The notes below the pieces were generated by a model. It was given only the letters and a program-made list of their open reading frames with translations. It was not told the DNA's origin and searched no databases. Positions 37,250-46,466 of a stretch of DNA of 64,000 bases are shown piece by piece (the stretch's first letter is position 1; each line of letters begins with the position of its first letter). The DNA comes from Denitromonas iodatirespirans (GTDB lineage Bacteria > Pseudomonadota > Gammaproteobacteria > Burkholderiales > Rhodocyclaceae), in the NCBI RefSeq assembly GCF_018524365.1, contig NZ_JAEKFT010000001.1:124001-188000 (forward strand), read 5' to 3'. The position numbers and the translations under genes are program-made.

Positions 37250-38302
37250 CTACCCCGCTTTCTTGCGCGATTTCTTGCCGGACTTCCGGGGGGTCATGCC
37301 CAGCCAAGTGGCGCGCCACTCGGCCAGCGCGGGATAGAGTTTGGCTTCGCGTCCGGCCAGTGCGGCTTGCAAGGCACGCAAGGCCGCGATGTCGGTCTTG
37401 CCCAGAGCCTCGGGCAGCACCGGCTGCATCACAACATGCAAGGCGCCGCGCCCGCCGCTGCGCAATGGCAGACCCTGGCCGGGCAGCTCCAGGCAGGTTT
37501 CGACCGCCGTGCCCGCCGGCACTTCGACACATACCGTCTCACCGCCGGGCACCGGCACCGTCACCGGCTCGCCCGCCAGCAGGGCGAACAACGGGACCGG
37601 CACGCGCACTTCGAGCGCCTCGCCGCGCAGGGCAAACAGCCCGTGCAGACGCAATTGGCAGACCAGCAACAGATCGCCCGGCGGCAGATCGCCCACCGGC
37701 TGTGCCTTGCCGGCCACACGCAACGTGCGCCCCGGCCACATGCCAGCCGGCACCGTCACCCGCAGCTTGCGACCGGCCCGGCGCTCGCCGCTGCCCTCAC
37801 AGGCCTCGCACGCCGCCTCGGCGGAGTACCCGCGCCCGCCGCAGACATCGCAGCGCACCAAGCCGTGGCGGCCCTGCACCCGTCCGCTGCCCCGGCAGCA
37901 GGCGCACATGCGCGACGAGGCCAGCGTGATCCGGCCCGTGCCGTCGCATTCGTCGCAAGGTTCGGGCCGCGTCAGCTCGAGCACCTGAACGTCGCCGAAG
38001 ATCGCCTCCTCGACCGTCAGCCACAGCATCTCCTGCTGGTCGGGGCCGCGCACCGGCGCCGCGTCTGGCTCGGCCATGTCGTCGGCCACATCATCCGGCC
38101 CGGTATCCGCACCGCCGCCGCGGATCAGCAGATCATGCGCCGCCTTGACCTGCCGAAAGCGCTCGGCCGCTTCCGCCCCCGCGTTGCGGTCGGGATGCCA
38201 GTGCATGGCCAGCCGACGAAAGGCGCGCTTGATCTCGGCGGGCACGGCACCGGGGGCGAGGCCGAGGGCGGAATAGGCTTGGGTACGGGACGAGGCAGGC
38301 AT
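37250..38302 (-). CDS. DnaJ-like co-chaperone
   Basis: 350 residues. The N-terminal J domain (about 7-65) has the HPD motif in AMHWHPDRN. Instead of the G/F-rich region there is an acidic linker (GADTGPDDVADDMAEPDAAP). The zinc-finger region has four CxxCxGxG repeats (CDECDGTG, CACCRGSG, CDVCGGRG, CEACEGSG), followed by a C-terminal beta domain and a basic tail (KSGKKSRKKAG). It should stimulate DnaK-type Hsp70 but is not the canonical DnaJ, which lies elsewhere. Monocistronic, convergent with the PEP-CTERM gene. Confidence 0.87.
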   Translation of the reverse strand: MPASSRTQAYSALGLAPGAVPAEIKRAFRRLAMHWHPDRNAGAEAAERFRQVKAAHDLLIRGGGADTGPDDVADDMAEPDAAPVRGPDQQEMLWLTVEEAIFGDVQVLELTRPEPCDECDGTGRITLASSRMCACCRGSGRVQGRHGLVRCDVCGGRGYSAEAACEACEGSGERRAGRKLRVTVPAGMWPGRTLRVAGKAQPVGDLPPGDLLLVCQLRLHGLFALRGEALEVRVPVPLFALLAGEPVTVPVPGGETVCVEVPAGTAVETCLELPGQGLPLRSGGRGALHVVMQPVLPEALGKTDIAALRALQAALAGREAKLYPALAEWRATWLGMTPRKSGKKSRKKAG

Positions 38303-38715
38303 GGTCGAACGCAGGGATCATCAACACATCGGGGCGCCAGCTTAACCCGGAAATTTCATCGGGGCGCGGATGGATGGGCGAGCAGTGGGCAATGCAGTTC
38401 GGTCGCGAACGACGAAGACAAGGCCGGGGGCCTTGGTGAGGAGGAGCGGCCGAAATGCGCGGCCAATGCACGCACAGCCACCGCGCAGGCCCGACGAGCC
38501 AAAGTGGCTCTGGCGTCGGCTGCGGCAAAGCCGCGCGGGTATTGACGCTGCCGGCAGAAAGGGGCCGGCCTGGTGAAATATCCGGGTTAGCCCGCCCGGG
38601 GCCTCGGCGGCGCAGCGGTGGTGACGGCCGGCAGCGCAAGAACGCTTACGTTTTCGGGCTGGTCGCCCGGCCCGCCGCCGACTAGCTTGAAATAACCCCA
38701 CGCAGGAGATCAAGC
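38303..38715. other. Gene-free interval
   Basis: 413 bp between the dnaJ-like gene and the small secreted protein. No open frame shows protein-like character, no tRNA or repeat is visible and there is no convincing hairpin. It probably holds the two divergent promoters. An AGGAG ribosome site lies directly before 38716. Confidence 0.6.
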
Positions 38716-38958
38716 ATGACGCTGAAAACCGCACTGGCAGCCGCCCTGTTCGCCGTCTCGACCGGCGCCTGGGCCTTTCACTGCCCGATCGACATGAAGA
38801 AGATCGACGAGGCCATGTCCAAGAATCCGCAACTCAGCGCCGAACAGATGGCGCAGGTCAAGACCTGGCGCGCCGAAGGCGAAGCCTTGCACAAGGCCGG
38901 CAAGCATCAGGAGGCGGTCGACACGCTGGCCAAAGCCTTGAAAGTGCTCGGCGTGTAA
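38716..38958 (+). CDS. Small secreted helical protein
   Basis: 80 residues with a signal peptide (MTLKTALAAALFAVSTGAWA), then FHCPIDMKKIDEAM and two helices (LSAEQMAQVKTWRAEGEALH and KHQEAVDTLAKALKVLGV) that resemble one TPR-like repeat. AGGAG lies 7 nt before the ATG. There is one cysteine after processing. Similar short proteins are frequent in betaproteobacteria. No function is known; it is not recognised as a named family. Confidence 0.72.
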   Translation: MTLKTALAAALFAVSTGAWAFHCPIDMKKIDEAMSKNPQLSAEQMAQVKTWRAEGEALHKAGKHQEAVDTLAKALKVLGV

Positions 38959-38971
38959 AGGGCCGCCTGGC

Positions 38972-39880
38972 TCAAGCCGCACGCAAGCCCAGCTTCGTCG
39001 CCCAGCGACGCAATTTGTCGCCATCGACCAGCCCGGTCGCCAGCGCAGTGCCGGCCAGGATCACGCCGGCACCGGCGAGCATGCGCAGGCCGAGGGCTTC
39101 GTCGAGGATCAGCACGCCCCAGCCCATGCCGAAGGCGGGGATCAGAAAGGTAACGGCGATCGCGCGCGCCGGGCCGATGTTGGCGATGAGCCGGAAGTAG
39201 AGAATGTAGGCCACCGCCGTGCAGGCCACTGCCAGCACGGCGGCAGCGCCCCAGGCGCCAAGGCTGATCGGGCCGTCCGGCCACAGCCACCAGGCCAGCG
39301 GCGCCAGCGCGATGGCCGCGGCGGTCTGCCCGCCGGTGGCAATCGCCAGCGAGGAGACACCGGTGAGATAGCGCTTGGTGTAGTTGGCCGACACACCATA
39401 CGACAGCGTCGCGGCCAACCCCGCCACCACCGACAACACGATGTGCTCGCCATGGAAGCCGGCCTTGCCCGACACCAGCACGCCGACGCCGACGAAGCCG
39501 ATCGCCAGCCCCGCCGCGCGCCAGCGGGTGAGCCGCTCGCCAAACCACAGCCGCGCCACCAGGGCGGCCCACAAGGGCGCGGTGGCGTTGACGATGGAGG
39601 CGAAACCGGCCGTCAGCGAGAGCAGCGCCCAGGCGATCAGCACGAAGGGCAGCGCGGAGTTGAGAATACCTATGACGGTCAGCGGCCAGGCATGCTGCAC
39701 CAGCTCGCGCCACTGCCCGCGCCAGACGATGATCGGCAGCAGGAACAGCGCGGCGAACAGCACGCGGATGAAGATCAGCCCGACCGGTCCGAACTCTGGC
39801 GCGGCCTGGCGCATGAACAGGAAGGAGGCGCCCCACAGGGCGGCGAGCAGGATCAGGTCGAACGTGTCACGCGGTCGCAT
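38972..39880 (-). CDS. EamA/DMT family transporter
   Basis: 302 residues with about ten hydrophobic segments and the two EamA repeats typical of drug/metabolite transporters (LAALWGASFLFMRQAAPEF in the first, YTKRYLTGVSSLAIATGGQT at the start of the second). The substrate is unknown. Its start overlaps the end of ogt by 14 bp, so it is last in the ada-alkA/ogt unit. Linkage to alkylation repair is unexplained and may be positional only. Confidence 0.85.
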   Translation of the reverse strand: MRPRDTFDLILLAALWGASFLFMRQAAPEFGPVGLIFIRVLFAALFLLPIIVWRGQWRELVQHAWPLTVIGILNSALPFVLIAWALLSLTAGFASIVNATAPLWAALVARLWFGERLTRWRAAGLAIGFVGVGVLVSGKAGFHGEHIVLSVVAGLAATLSYGVSANYTKRYLTGVSSLAIATGGQTAAAIALAPLAWWLWPDGPISLGAWGAAAVLAVACTAVAYILYFRLIANIGPARAIAVTFLIPAFGMGWGVLILDEALGLRMLAGAGVILAGTALATGLVDGDKLRRWATKLGLRAA

Positions 39881-40337
39881 GCGCGGCCTCCAGGTCGAGC
39901 AAGGCCCGCTTGCGGTCGAGCCCGCCCGCGTAGCCGGTGAGGGATCCGTCGCGCCCGATCACGCGATGGCAGGGGATGATCAGCCACAGCGGATTGCGGC
40001 CCACCGCGGCGCCGACGGCACGCGCGGCGCGCGGGCGACCGAGCGCCTCGGCCAGGGCGCCGTAATGCGTGGTGGCGCCGTAGGGCAGCTTGAGCAAGGC
40101 GGTCCACACCGCCTGCTGGAAGGCGGTGCCTTGCGGATCAAGCGACAGATCGAACGCCGTGCGTTCGCCGGCGAAATAGGCACGGATCTGGCGCGCCGCC
40201 TCGTGGCACACGGCGCTGGCCGGCAGATCGCAATCGGCATCGTCGAAATACGCGCTGAGCAGGCCGGCCTTGCCGGCGCGCAACTGGCAGACGCCGAGCG
40301 GGGTGTCGAAGCGCAGTCCGTAGCTTGCTGAAATCAT
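39867..40337 (-). CDS. ogt: Methylated-DNA--protein-cysteine methyltransferase
   Basis: 156 residues that repair O6-alkylguanine by irreversible transfer to a Cys. The C-terminal domain holds FQQAVWTALLKLPYGATTHYGALAE and the active-site PCHRVIGRDGSLTGYAGGL with the acceptor Cys in the PCHRV motif. The N-terminal domain is short. The ATG overlaps the stop of the ada-alkA gene by 4 bp (40334-40337), so expression is tied to it; induction by alkylation through that regulator is likely by analogy with E. coli ada. Confidence 0.95.
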   Translation of the reverse strand: MISASYGLRFDTPLGVCQLRAGKAGLLSAYFDDADCDLPASAVCHEAARQIRAYFAGERTAFDLSLDPQGTAFQQAVWTALLKLPYGATTHYGALAEALGRPRAARAVGAAVGRNPLWLIIPCHRVIGRDGSLTGYAGGLDRKRALLDLEAAHATA

Positions 40338-41767
40338 GATGTCGCCTCCTCGGCTTCGCCGAGCGAAGCCCATAAATGCATCACGGCGTAGGCCCGCCAG
40401 GGGCGCCAGGCCTCGGCCTGCTGGCGCGCCTCGCGGGCGCTGCACATGCCCAGCGCAGCACGCACGCCATAGTCGCCGTCGGGGTAGGCATCGGGCCAGG
40501 CCAGCGCGCGCATGGCGATGTAGTGCGCCGTCCATGGGCCGATGCCGGGCAAGGCCTGCAGCTGGGCGATGGTGTCCTGCACCGGCGCGCCGGGCGAGAG
40601 CATGAGCCGCCCCTCGGCCACGGCCGCTGCCAGGGCAATGATGACCTCGGCGCGACGGCGGATCACGCCCAGCTCGGCGATCTGCGACACGCTCAGCGCG
40701 GCGATGCGCTCGGCCGTGGGGAAGGTGGTATTGACCGCGGCCCACGGAGTATCGAGCGCCGTGCCGAAGGCCGCGGTGAAGCGGCCGGCCAGCGTGCGGG
40801 CGGCCTTGACCGTGATCTGCTGGCCGAGCACCGCCCGCACCGCCATCTCGATGCCATCGAAGGCGCCGGGCAGGCGCAGGCCGGGCCGGGCCTCGGCGAG
40901 CGGGCCGAGCGCCTGGGTCACGGCGGCGGGATCGGCATCCAGATCGAACAGGCGGCGCACCCCGGCCAGCGCGGCCGGCACGGCGGCGGCCAGCGAGGCC
41001 GACAGCGTCACTTCCAGCGCCGCCTTGCCGGGGCGCACGCCCAGCCAGCCGCGCACGCCGTCGAGGCGCACGCTGCGGCGGTATTCACCATCGACCACCT
41101 GCTCGACGCCGGCGATGGTGCGCCCGGCGAGGAAGTCGACGAGGCGCGCGTAGTCCAGCGGCGGGCGGTAGCTGAGCGTGAAGTGCAGCGCATCGTCCGC
41201 CCCCGGCCGGCGCGGGCCGCGCAGCGCCGAGGGCACCATGCGGTAGTGGCGCTGGAAGGCGGCTTCGAGCGCGCGCAGGCTGCCGAAACCGGCCGCGGCT
41301 GCCACATCGGTGACCGGCAACCCGGTATCGGTGAGCAGACGCTTGGCCAGCAGCAGGCGGCGGGTGCGCAGGTAGTCGGCCGGCGCCACGCCGAAATGCT
41401 CACGGAACAGGCGGCGCAGATGGCGATCAGTGATCCCCACCTTGCCGGCCAGCGAGGCCACCGACAAGTCGTCGGCCAGATGCGCATCGATCAGGCCGGC
41501 CGCGGCATGGGCCAGGGTGGCGCTGGCATCCATCGCCGACAACCCCGGCGCCAGCTCGGGCCGGCAGCGCAGGCAGGGCCGGAAACCCGCCGCCTCGGCT
41601 GCCGCGGCGCTCACGTAGAACGTACACACGGACCGCCGCGGCGTGCGCACCCGGCACACGGGCCGGCAGTAAATGCCGGTGGAGCGCACGCCGACGAACA
41701 CCCGTCCGTCGAAGCGGGCGTCATGGGCGGTGAAAGCGTCGTAGCAGCGGTCGGGATCGAGTTCCAT
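40334..41767 (-). CDS. Ada-type regulator fused to AlkA 3-methyladenine DNA glycosylase
   Basis: 477 residues combining three modules. The Ada N-terminal zinc domain has C34, C38, C65 and C68 (YCRPVCR and PCLRC), of which the first is the phosphotriester methyl acceptor. An AraC-type HTH region spans about 80-180 (GITDRHLRRLFREHFGVAPADYL), and AlkA N plus HhH-GPD glycosylase cover about 195-470 (LPGIGPWTAHYIAMRALAWPDAY and GDYGVRAAL with the catalytic Asp). The O6-methyltransferase domain of E. coli Ada is separate here as ogt. It is expected to sense and repair alkylation and to regulate its own operon. Confidence 0.93.
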   Translation of the reverse strand: MELDPDRCYDAFTAHDARFDGRVFVGVRSTGIYCRPVCRVRTPRRSVCTFYVSAAAAEAAGFRPCLRCRPELAPGLSAMDASATLAHAAAGLIDAHLADDLSVASLAGKVGITDRHLRRLFREHFGVAPADYLRTRRLLLAKRLLTDTGLPVTDVAAAAGFGSLRALEAAFQRHYRMVPSALRGPRRPGADDALHFTLSYRPPLDYARLVDFLAGRTIAGVEQVVDGEYRRSVRLDGVRGWLGVRPGKAALEVTLSASLAAAVPAALAGVRRLFDLDADPAAVTQALGPLAEARPGLRLPGAFDGIEMAVRAVLGQQITVKAARTLAGRFTAAFGTALDTPWAAVNTTFPTAERIAALSVSQIAELGVIRRRAEVIIALAAAVAEGRLMLSPGAPVQDTIAQLQALPGIGPWTAHYIAMRALAWPDAYPDGDYGVRAALGMCSAREARQQAEAWRPWRAYAVMHLWASLGEAEEATS

Positions 41768-41890
41768 GCCTGCATTATGGTCAGCGCGCCGGCATGGGGC
41801 ACGAACACATCGGACATGGAATCGGGCAAAACTGTCAGGCCCGCCGCGGGCTGTGGTTCAATGCCGCATTGTGTTGCACTGCGCCATGCC

Positions 41891-42754
41891 ATGCCCGCTC
41901 TGTGGATGATCCTCGCCAGTTTGCTGTTCGCCTGCATGGGCGTGTGCGTCAAGCTCGGTGCGGACCGCTTCAGTGTCGCAGAGCTGACCTTCTACCGTGG
42001 CCTGGCCGGCCTGCTGTTCATGGCCGTGTTCATGCGCCACCGCGGCACGACTTTTCGCACCCGGCACTGGCGCCTGCAGGTGTCGCGCGCCGTGTCCGGC
42101 TCGGTGGCGCTGGGGTGCTATTTCTTCGCCATCAGCCAATTGCCGCTGGCGGCGGCCGTCACGCTCAACTACACCTCGCCGATCTTCGTCGCCTTGCTGC
42201 TCGCGCTGTGGTTCCGCGAAGCGCTGCGACCGCTGGCGCTTGTCGCCGTGCTGCTCGGCTTTGTCGGCGTCGTGGCCTTGCTGCGCCCGACCCTGGCGGC
42301 CGATCAATGGCTGGGCGCGCTGGCCGGCCTGGGCTCGGGCCTGATCGCCAGCCTGGCCTACATCAATGTGCGCGAACTGGGGCGCGCCGGCGAGCCGGAA
42401 TCGCGCACCGTCTTCTACTTTTCGTGCATCACCTGTCTGGGCGCCCTGCCCTTCGTGGTGGCCGGCGGCGGCTTTCGCCTGCCCGAGGCCAGCGGCGCGG
42501 CGCTGGTGCTGGGCATCGGCGTGTTCGGCACCGCCGCCCAATTGGCCATGACCCGCGCCTACCGGGTCGGCGCCACCATCGTGGCGGCCAACCTGGCCTA
42601 TTCCACCGTGGTGTTCGCCAGCCTGTTCGGGGTGCTGTTGTGGGGCGAAGTGCTGCCCGCGCCGGCCTGGTTGGGCATCGCCCTGATCATGAGCAGCGGC
42701 ATCCTCGTCACGCGTGCCCGAGCACCCGCGCCCGGCGCACCACGCGGCGATTGA
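41891..42754 (+). CDS. EamA/DMT family transporter
   Basis: 287 residues with about ten transmembrane segments (MPALWMILASLLFACMGVCVKL at the start; TLNYTSPIFVALLLALWF; GTAAQLAMTRAYRVG in the second repeat). A substrate cannot be assigned. The start could be ATG 41891 or ATG 41861 (10 codons longer); neither has a clear ribosome site. It is divergent from the ada-alkA gene. Confidence 0.85.
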   Translation: MPALWMILASLLFACMGVCVKLGADRFSVAELTFYRGLAGLLFMAVFMRHRGTTFRTRHWRLQVSRAVSGSVALGCYFFAISQLPLAAAVTLNYTSPIFVALLLALWFREALRPLALVAVLLGFVGVVALLRPTLAADQWLGALAGLGSGLIASLAYINVRELGRAGEPESRTVFYFSCITCLGALPFVVAGGGFRLPEASGAALVLGIGVFGTAAQLAMTRAYRVGATIVAANLAYSTVVFASLFGVLLWGEVLPAPAWLGIALIMSSGILVTRARAPAPGAPRGD

Positions 42755-42779
42755 AGCGCTCCGGGCCGGTCGTTATAGT
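42751..42779 (+). promoter_or_regulatory. Predicted sigma-70 promoter for the SpoIIAA-like gene and mst
   Basis: TTGAAG (42751-42756), a 17-bp spacer, TATAGT (42774-42779). The -35 overlaps the stop of the upstream transporter gene. AAAAGGAG precedes ATG 42813. Prediction from hexamers and spacing. Confidence 0.5.
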
Positions 42780-42812
42780 AGAAGCAGGCCTTCTGCCCAA
42801 AAGGAGCACGGC

Positions 42813-43172
42813 ATGATCACCAAAGAGCACGCCCCCGGCATCGTCGCCATCGCGGTCTTCGGCGAGTTCACCCTGGACGATTACCGGGAGTTCGAAGAAC
42901 TGGTCAATTACAAGATCAAGTTCGAGGGGCCGGTCAATCTGCTGATCGATCTGCGCGAGATGAGCGGCTTCACGATCGACGTGGCATGGGAAGAAATCCG
43001 CTTCAGCCGCCAGCACAAGAACGACTTCGGCAAGATCGCCGTCATCACCGAAGACCAGTGGGCGACCTGGAGCGCCTGGATATCGCAGATGTTCGTCGAG
43101 GCCGATGTGCGGGTCTTCGCCGATGAAGCCGACGGCCGCGCCTGGCTGGCCGGCGAGGAACTGGTCGAGTGA
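42813..43172 (+). CDS. SpoIIAA/STAS-like domain protein
   Basis: 119 residues of the SpoIIAA-like family: MITKEHAPGIVAIAVFGEFTLDDYREFEELV, then VNLLIDLREMSGFTIDVAWEEIRF and KIAVITEDQWATWSAWISQMF. The fold is an alpha/beta STAS-like domain with unclear function, possibly membrane or lipid binding. AAAAGGAG lies upstream. The stop overlaps the start of the sulfurtransferase gene (GTGA), so the two are translationally coupled. Confidence 0.83.
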   Translation: MITKEHAPGIVAIAVFGEFTLDDYREFEELVNYKIKFEGPVNLLIDLREMSGFTIDVAWEEIRFSRQHKNDFGKIAVITEDQWATWSAWISQMFVEADVRVFADEADGRAWLAGEELVE

Positions 43173-44020
43173 GCGAGCCTTTTCGCACGCTGATCACCCC
43201 CGAGCGCCTGATCCATCATCTGCAGACGCCCGGGTGGGTGGTGGTGGATTGCCGCCACGACCTGGCCAACCCCGATTTCGGCCGCGCCGCCTACGCCAAG
43301 AGCCACATCCCCGGTGCCCGTTTCCTGCACCTGGACGACGATCTGTCCGGCCCGCGCACCGGCCGCAACGGTCGCCACCCGCTGCCGGACCCCACCGATC
43401 TCGCCCGCCGGCTGGGCGAGATCGGCATCGACCGCGACAGCCAGGTTGTCGCCTACGATGATTCGGGCGGCATGTACGCAGCCCGCCTGTGGTGGCTGCT
43501 CAACTGGCTCGGCCACCGCAATGTGGCCGTGCTCGACGGTGGTTTTCAGGGCTGGTGTTCGGATGTCGCCCTGCTCACCCACCAGCCGACCACCCCGGCT
43601 CCGACCCGCTTCGACGCCGCGCCGCAACCGCTCGCGGTGGATGTGGACTATGTCGACCGGCACAAGGGCGGCGACGCCATGGTGCTGGTCGATGCCCGCA
43701 GCCCGGATCGTTTCCGCGGCGAAAACGAAACCATCGACCCGGTCGGCGGCCACATCCCGGGCGCCATCAACCGCTTCTTCAAGGACAACCTCCGCCCCGA
43801 CGGCCGCTTCAAGCCGGCCGACCAGCTACGCCGCGAATTCACCACCCTGCTCGCCGGGCGCGATCCGCAAGAGGTGGTGCATCAATGCGGCTCGGGGGTC
43901 ACCGCCTGCCACAACCTGCTGGCGATGGAGATCGCCGGGCTGCCCAGCGGACGGCTGTATCCCGGGTCGTGGAGCGAGTGGTGTGCGGATGCGACGCGCC
44001 CGGTGGCGCGCGGAGCCTAG
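43169..44020 (+). CDS. Sulfurtransferase, 3-mercaptopyruvate type (two-domain rhodanese)
   Basis: 283 residues: two rhodanese domains, with DCRHDLANPDFGRAAYAKSHIPGARF in the first and LVDARSPDRFRGENE in the second. The catalytic Cys240 is in CGSGVTA, the loop of mercaptopyruvate sulfurtransferases rather than the CRKGVT loop of thiosulfate enzymes. It transfers sulfur to thiol acceptors in the cytosol. The start is GTG 43169-43171, inside the stop of the SpoIIAA-like gene. sseA is a possible symbol. Confidence 0.9.
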   Translation: MSEPFRTLITPERLIHHLQTPGWVVVDCRHDLANPDFGRAAYAKSHIPGARFLHLDDDLSGPRTGRNGRHPLPDPTDLARRLGEIGIDRDSQVVAYDDSGGMYAARLWWLLNWLGHRNVAVLDGGFQGWCSDVALLTHQPTTPAPTRFDAAPQPLAVDVDYVDRHKGGDAMVLVDARSPDRFRGENETIDPVGGHIPGAINRFFKDNLRPDGRFKPADQLRREFTTLLAGRDPQEVVHQCGSGVTACHNLLAMEIAGLPSGRLYPGSWSEWCADATRPVARGA

Positions 44021-44031
44021 CCCGTCGGGCG

Positions 44032-44841
44032 CTACCAGTCCACGCGTTCGATCTGGCCGAGCGAGCGGCCCAGAAAGCGTTCGCCGATGGTCTGGAAGCG
44101 CAGTGGCACGTCGGTCACGCAGAACTGCGTGGCCGAATGCTGTGCGCCGGGATTGGCCAGATCGAGCCTCGCCAGCGTTTGCGCGGCCTGCTCGGCCACC
44201 GTGATCGCCGAGTCGACCAGCCGCACATCGCGCCCGACCACGTCCATCAGCAGCGGCTTGAGCAGCGGGTAATGCGTACAGCCGAGCACCAGGGAGTCGA
44301 CCTGCTCGGCCAGCACCGGCTTGAGGTATTCGAGCGCCGTCAGCCGGGTCACCGGATGGTCGAGCCAGCCCTCTTCGACCAGGGGCACGAACAGCGGGCA
44401 AGCCTGCGAATAGACGCGCACACCAGCGTCGAGCGCATGCATGCGGCGGGCGTAGGCATTGGAGTTGATGGTGGTGGGCGTGCCGATGACGCCGATGGCG
44501 CGGCCGCGCGAGCCGGCCACGGCGGCCTGGGCGCCGGCATCGATCACGTCCAGCACCGGCACCTCGCCCGCCTGCCGACGCACCACATCGCCAGCCACGG
44601 CGGCCATGGTGTTGCAGGCGACGATCAGCATCTTGACGCCGCGCGCCATCAGGAAATCGGTGATCTGTTCAGTGTAGTGGGCGATGGTGGCGACCGACTT
44701 GATGCCGTAGGGCACGCGGGCGGTGTCGCCGAAATAGACGATGTTCTCGAGCGGCAGGCGCTCCATCAGCGCACGCACCACGGTCAGCCCGCCGACGCCG
44801 GAATCGAACACACCAATGGGCAGGGAACGGTCAGCAGGCAT
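44032..44841 (-). CDS. murI: Glutamate racemase
   Basis: 269 residues making D-glutamate for peptidoglycan. The start is MPADRSLPIGVFDSGVGGLTV, the usual glutamate racemase N-terminus. The two catalytic cysteines are visible in VACNTMA and LGCTHYPLL, with YFGDTARVPYG between the N-terminus and the first. It converges with the sulfurtransferase gene 11 bp away and follows queG in the same direction. Confidence 0.96.
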   Translation of the reverse strand: MPADRSLPIGVFDSGVGGLTVVRALMERLPLENIVYFGDTARVPYGIKSVATIAHYTEQITDFLMARGVKMLIVACNTMAAVAGDVVRRQAGEVPVLDVIDAGAQAAVAGSRGRAIGVIGTPTTINSNAYARRMHALDAGVRVYSQACPLFVPLVEEGWLDHPVTRLTALEYLKPVLAEQVDSLVLGCTHYPLLKPLLMDVVGRDVRLVDSAITVAEQAAQTLARLDLANPGAQHSATQFCVTDVPLRFQTIGERFLGRSLGQIERVDW

Positions 44842-44870
44842 GGACGGGGCCGCGCGAAAAAGCGGCCATT

Positions 44871-45959
<1,089 letters not shown>

Positions 45960-45977
<18 letters not shown>

Positions 45978-46466
45978 AGCCCGGATGATAGCGACCCGAC
46001 CCTGCGGGCGCATCTGGCCGACGAGGCGGCCACGCTCGCGCTCGGCGCCGCGCTGGCGCCAGCCCTGCAACGCGGGCTGGTGATCTACCTGCTCGGCGAC
46101 CTCGGCGCGGGCAAAACCACGCTGGTGCGCGGCCTGCTCAGGGGGCTCGGTCACACCGGCAGTGTGAAAAGTCCCACATACACCTTGATTGAACCTTATG
46201 TCGTTTCTAGATTAGACTTATATCACTTTGATTTTTATCGGTTCACTTCGCCCGACGAATTTCTCGACGCGGGCCTTGAAGAATACTTTTCAGCTCAGGG
46301 AGTCTGCCTGGTCGAATGGCCGCAGAAAGCCGAGCCGTATGTGAGCCCGGCGGACATCGAAATCAGGCTGGACATTGAAGGGGACGGGCGCGAAGCGATC
46401 ATTCGCCCTTTGACGGACACGGGACGACAATGCGCAAAAAAAATAGCAACGAGCCCCGCCCGGTAG
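45960..46466 (+). CDS. tsaE: tRNA threonylcarbamoyladenosine biosynthesis ATPase TsaE
   Basis: 168 residues. The P-loop GDLGAGKTTLVRGLL is at about residues 46-60. KSPTYTLIEPYV is followed by LYHFDFYRF and the acidic ending EWPQKAEPYV. TsaE powers TsaBD in making t6A in tRNA. The coding region from about 46180 to 46250 is about one-third G+C against about two-thirds elsewhere, and spells conserved residues with rare AT-rich codons. The 3' end overlaps amiC by 37 bp. The head-to-head start overlaps queG. Confidence 0.94.
46185..46213 (+). promoter_or_regulatory. Possible internal promoter inside tsaE for amiC
   Basis: TTGATT (46185-46190), a 17-bp spacer, TAGATT (46208-46213), both within the AT-rich patch of tsaE, about 220 bp before the amiC start. 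Hexamers match the consensus at four of six positions each. Low specificity; offered as one explanation of the patch. Confidence 0.3.

Noticed and set aside
38303-38715. Short open frames in the interval before the small secreted protein
   Set aside because: Arg/Pro-rich composition, no ribosome site and no similarity to a family; typical GC-driven frames.
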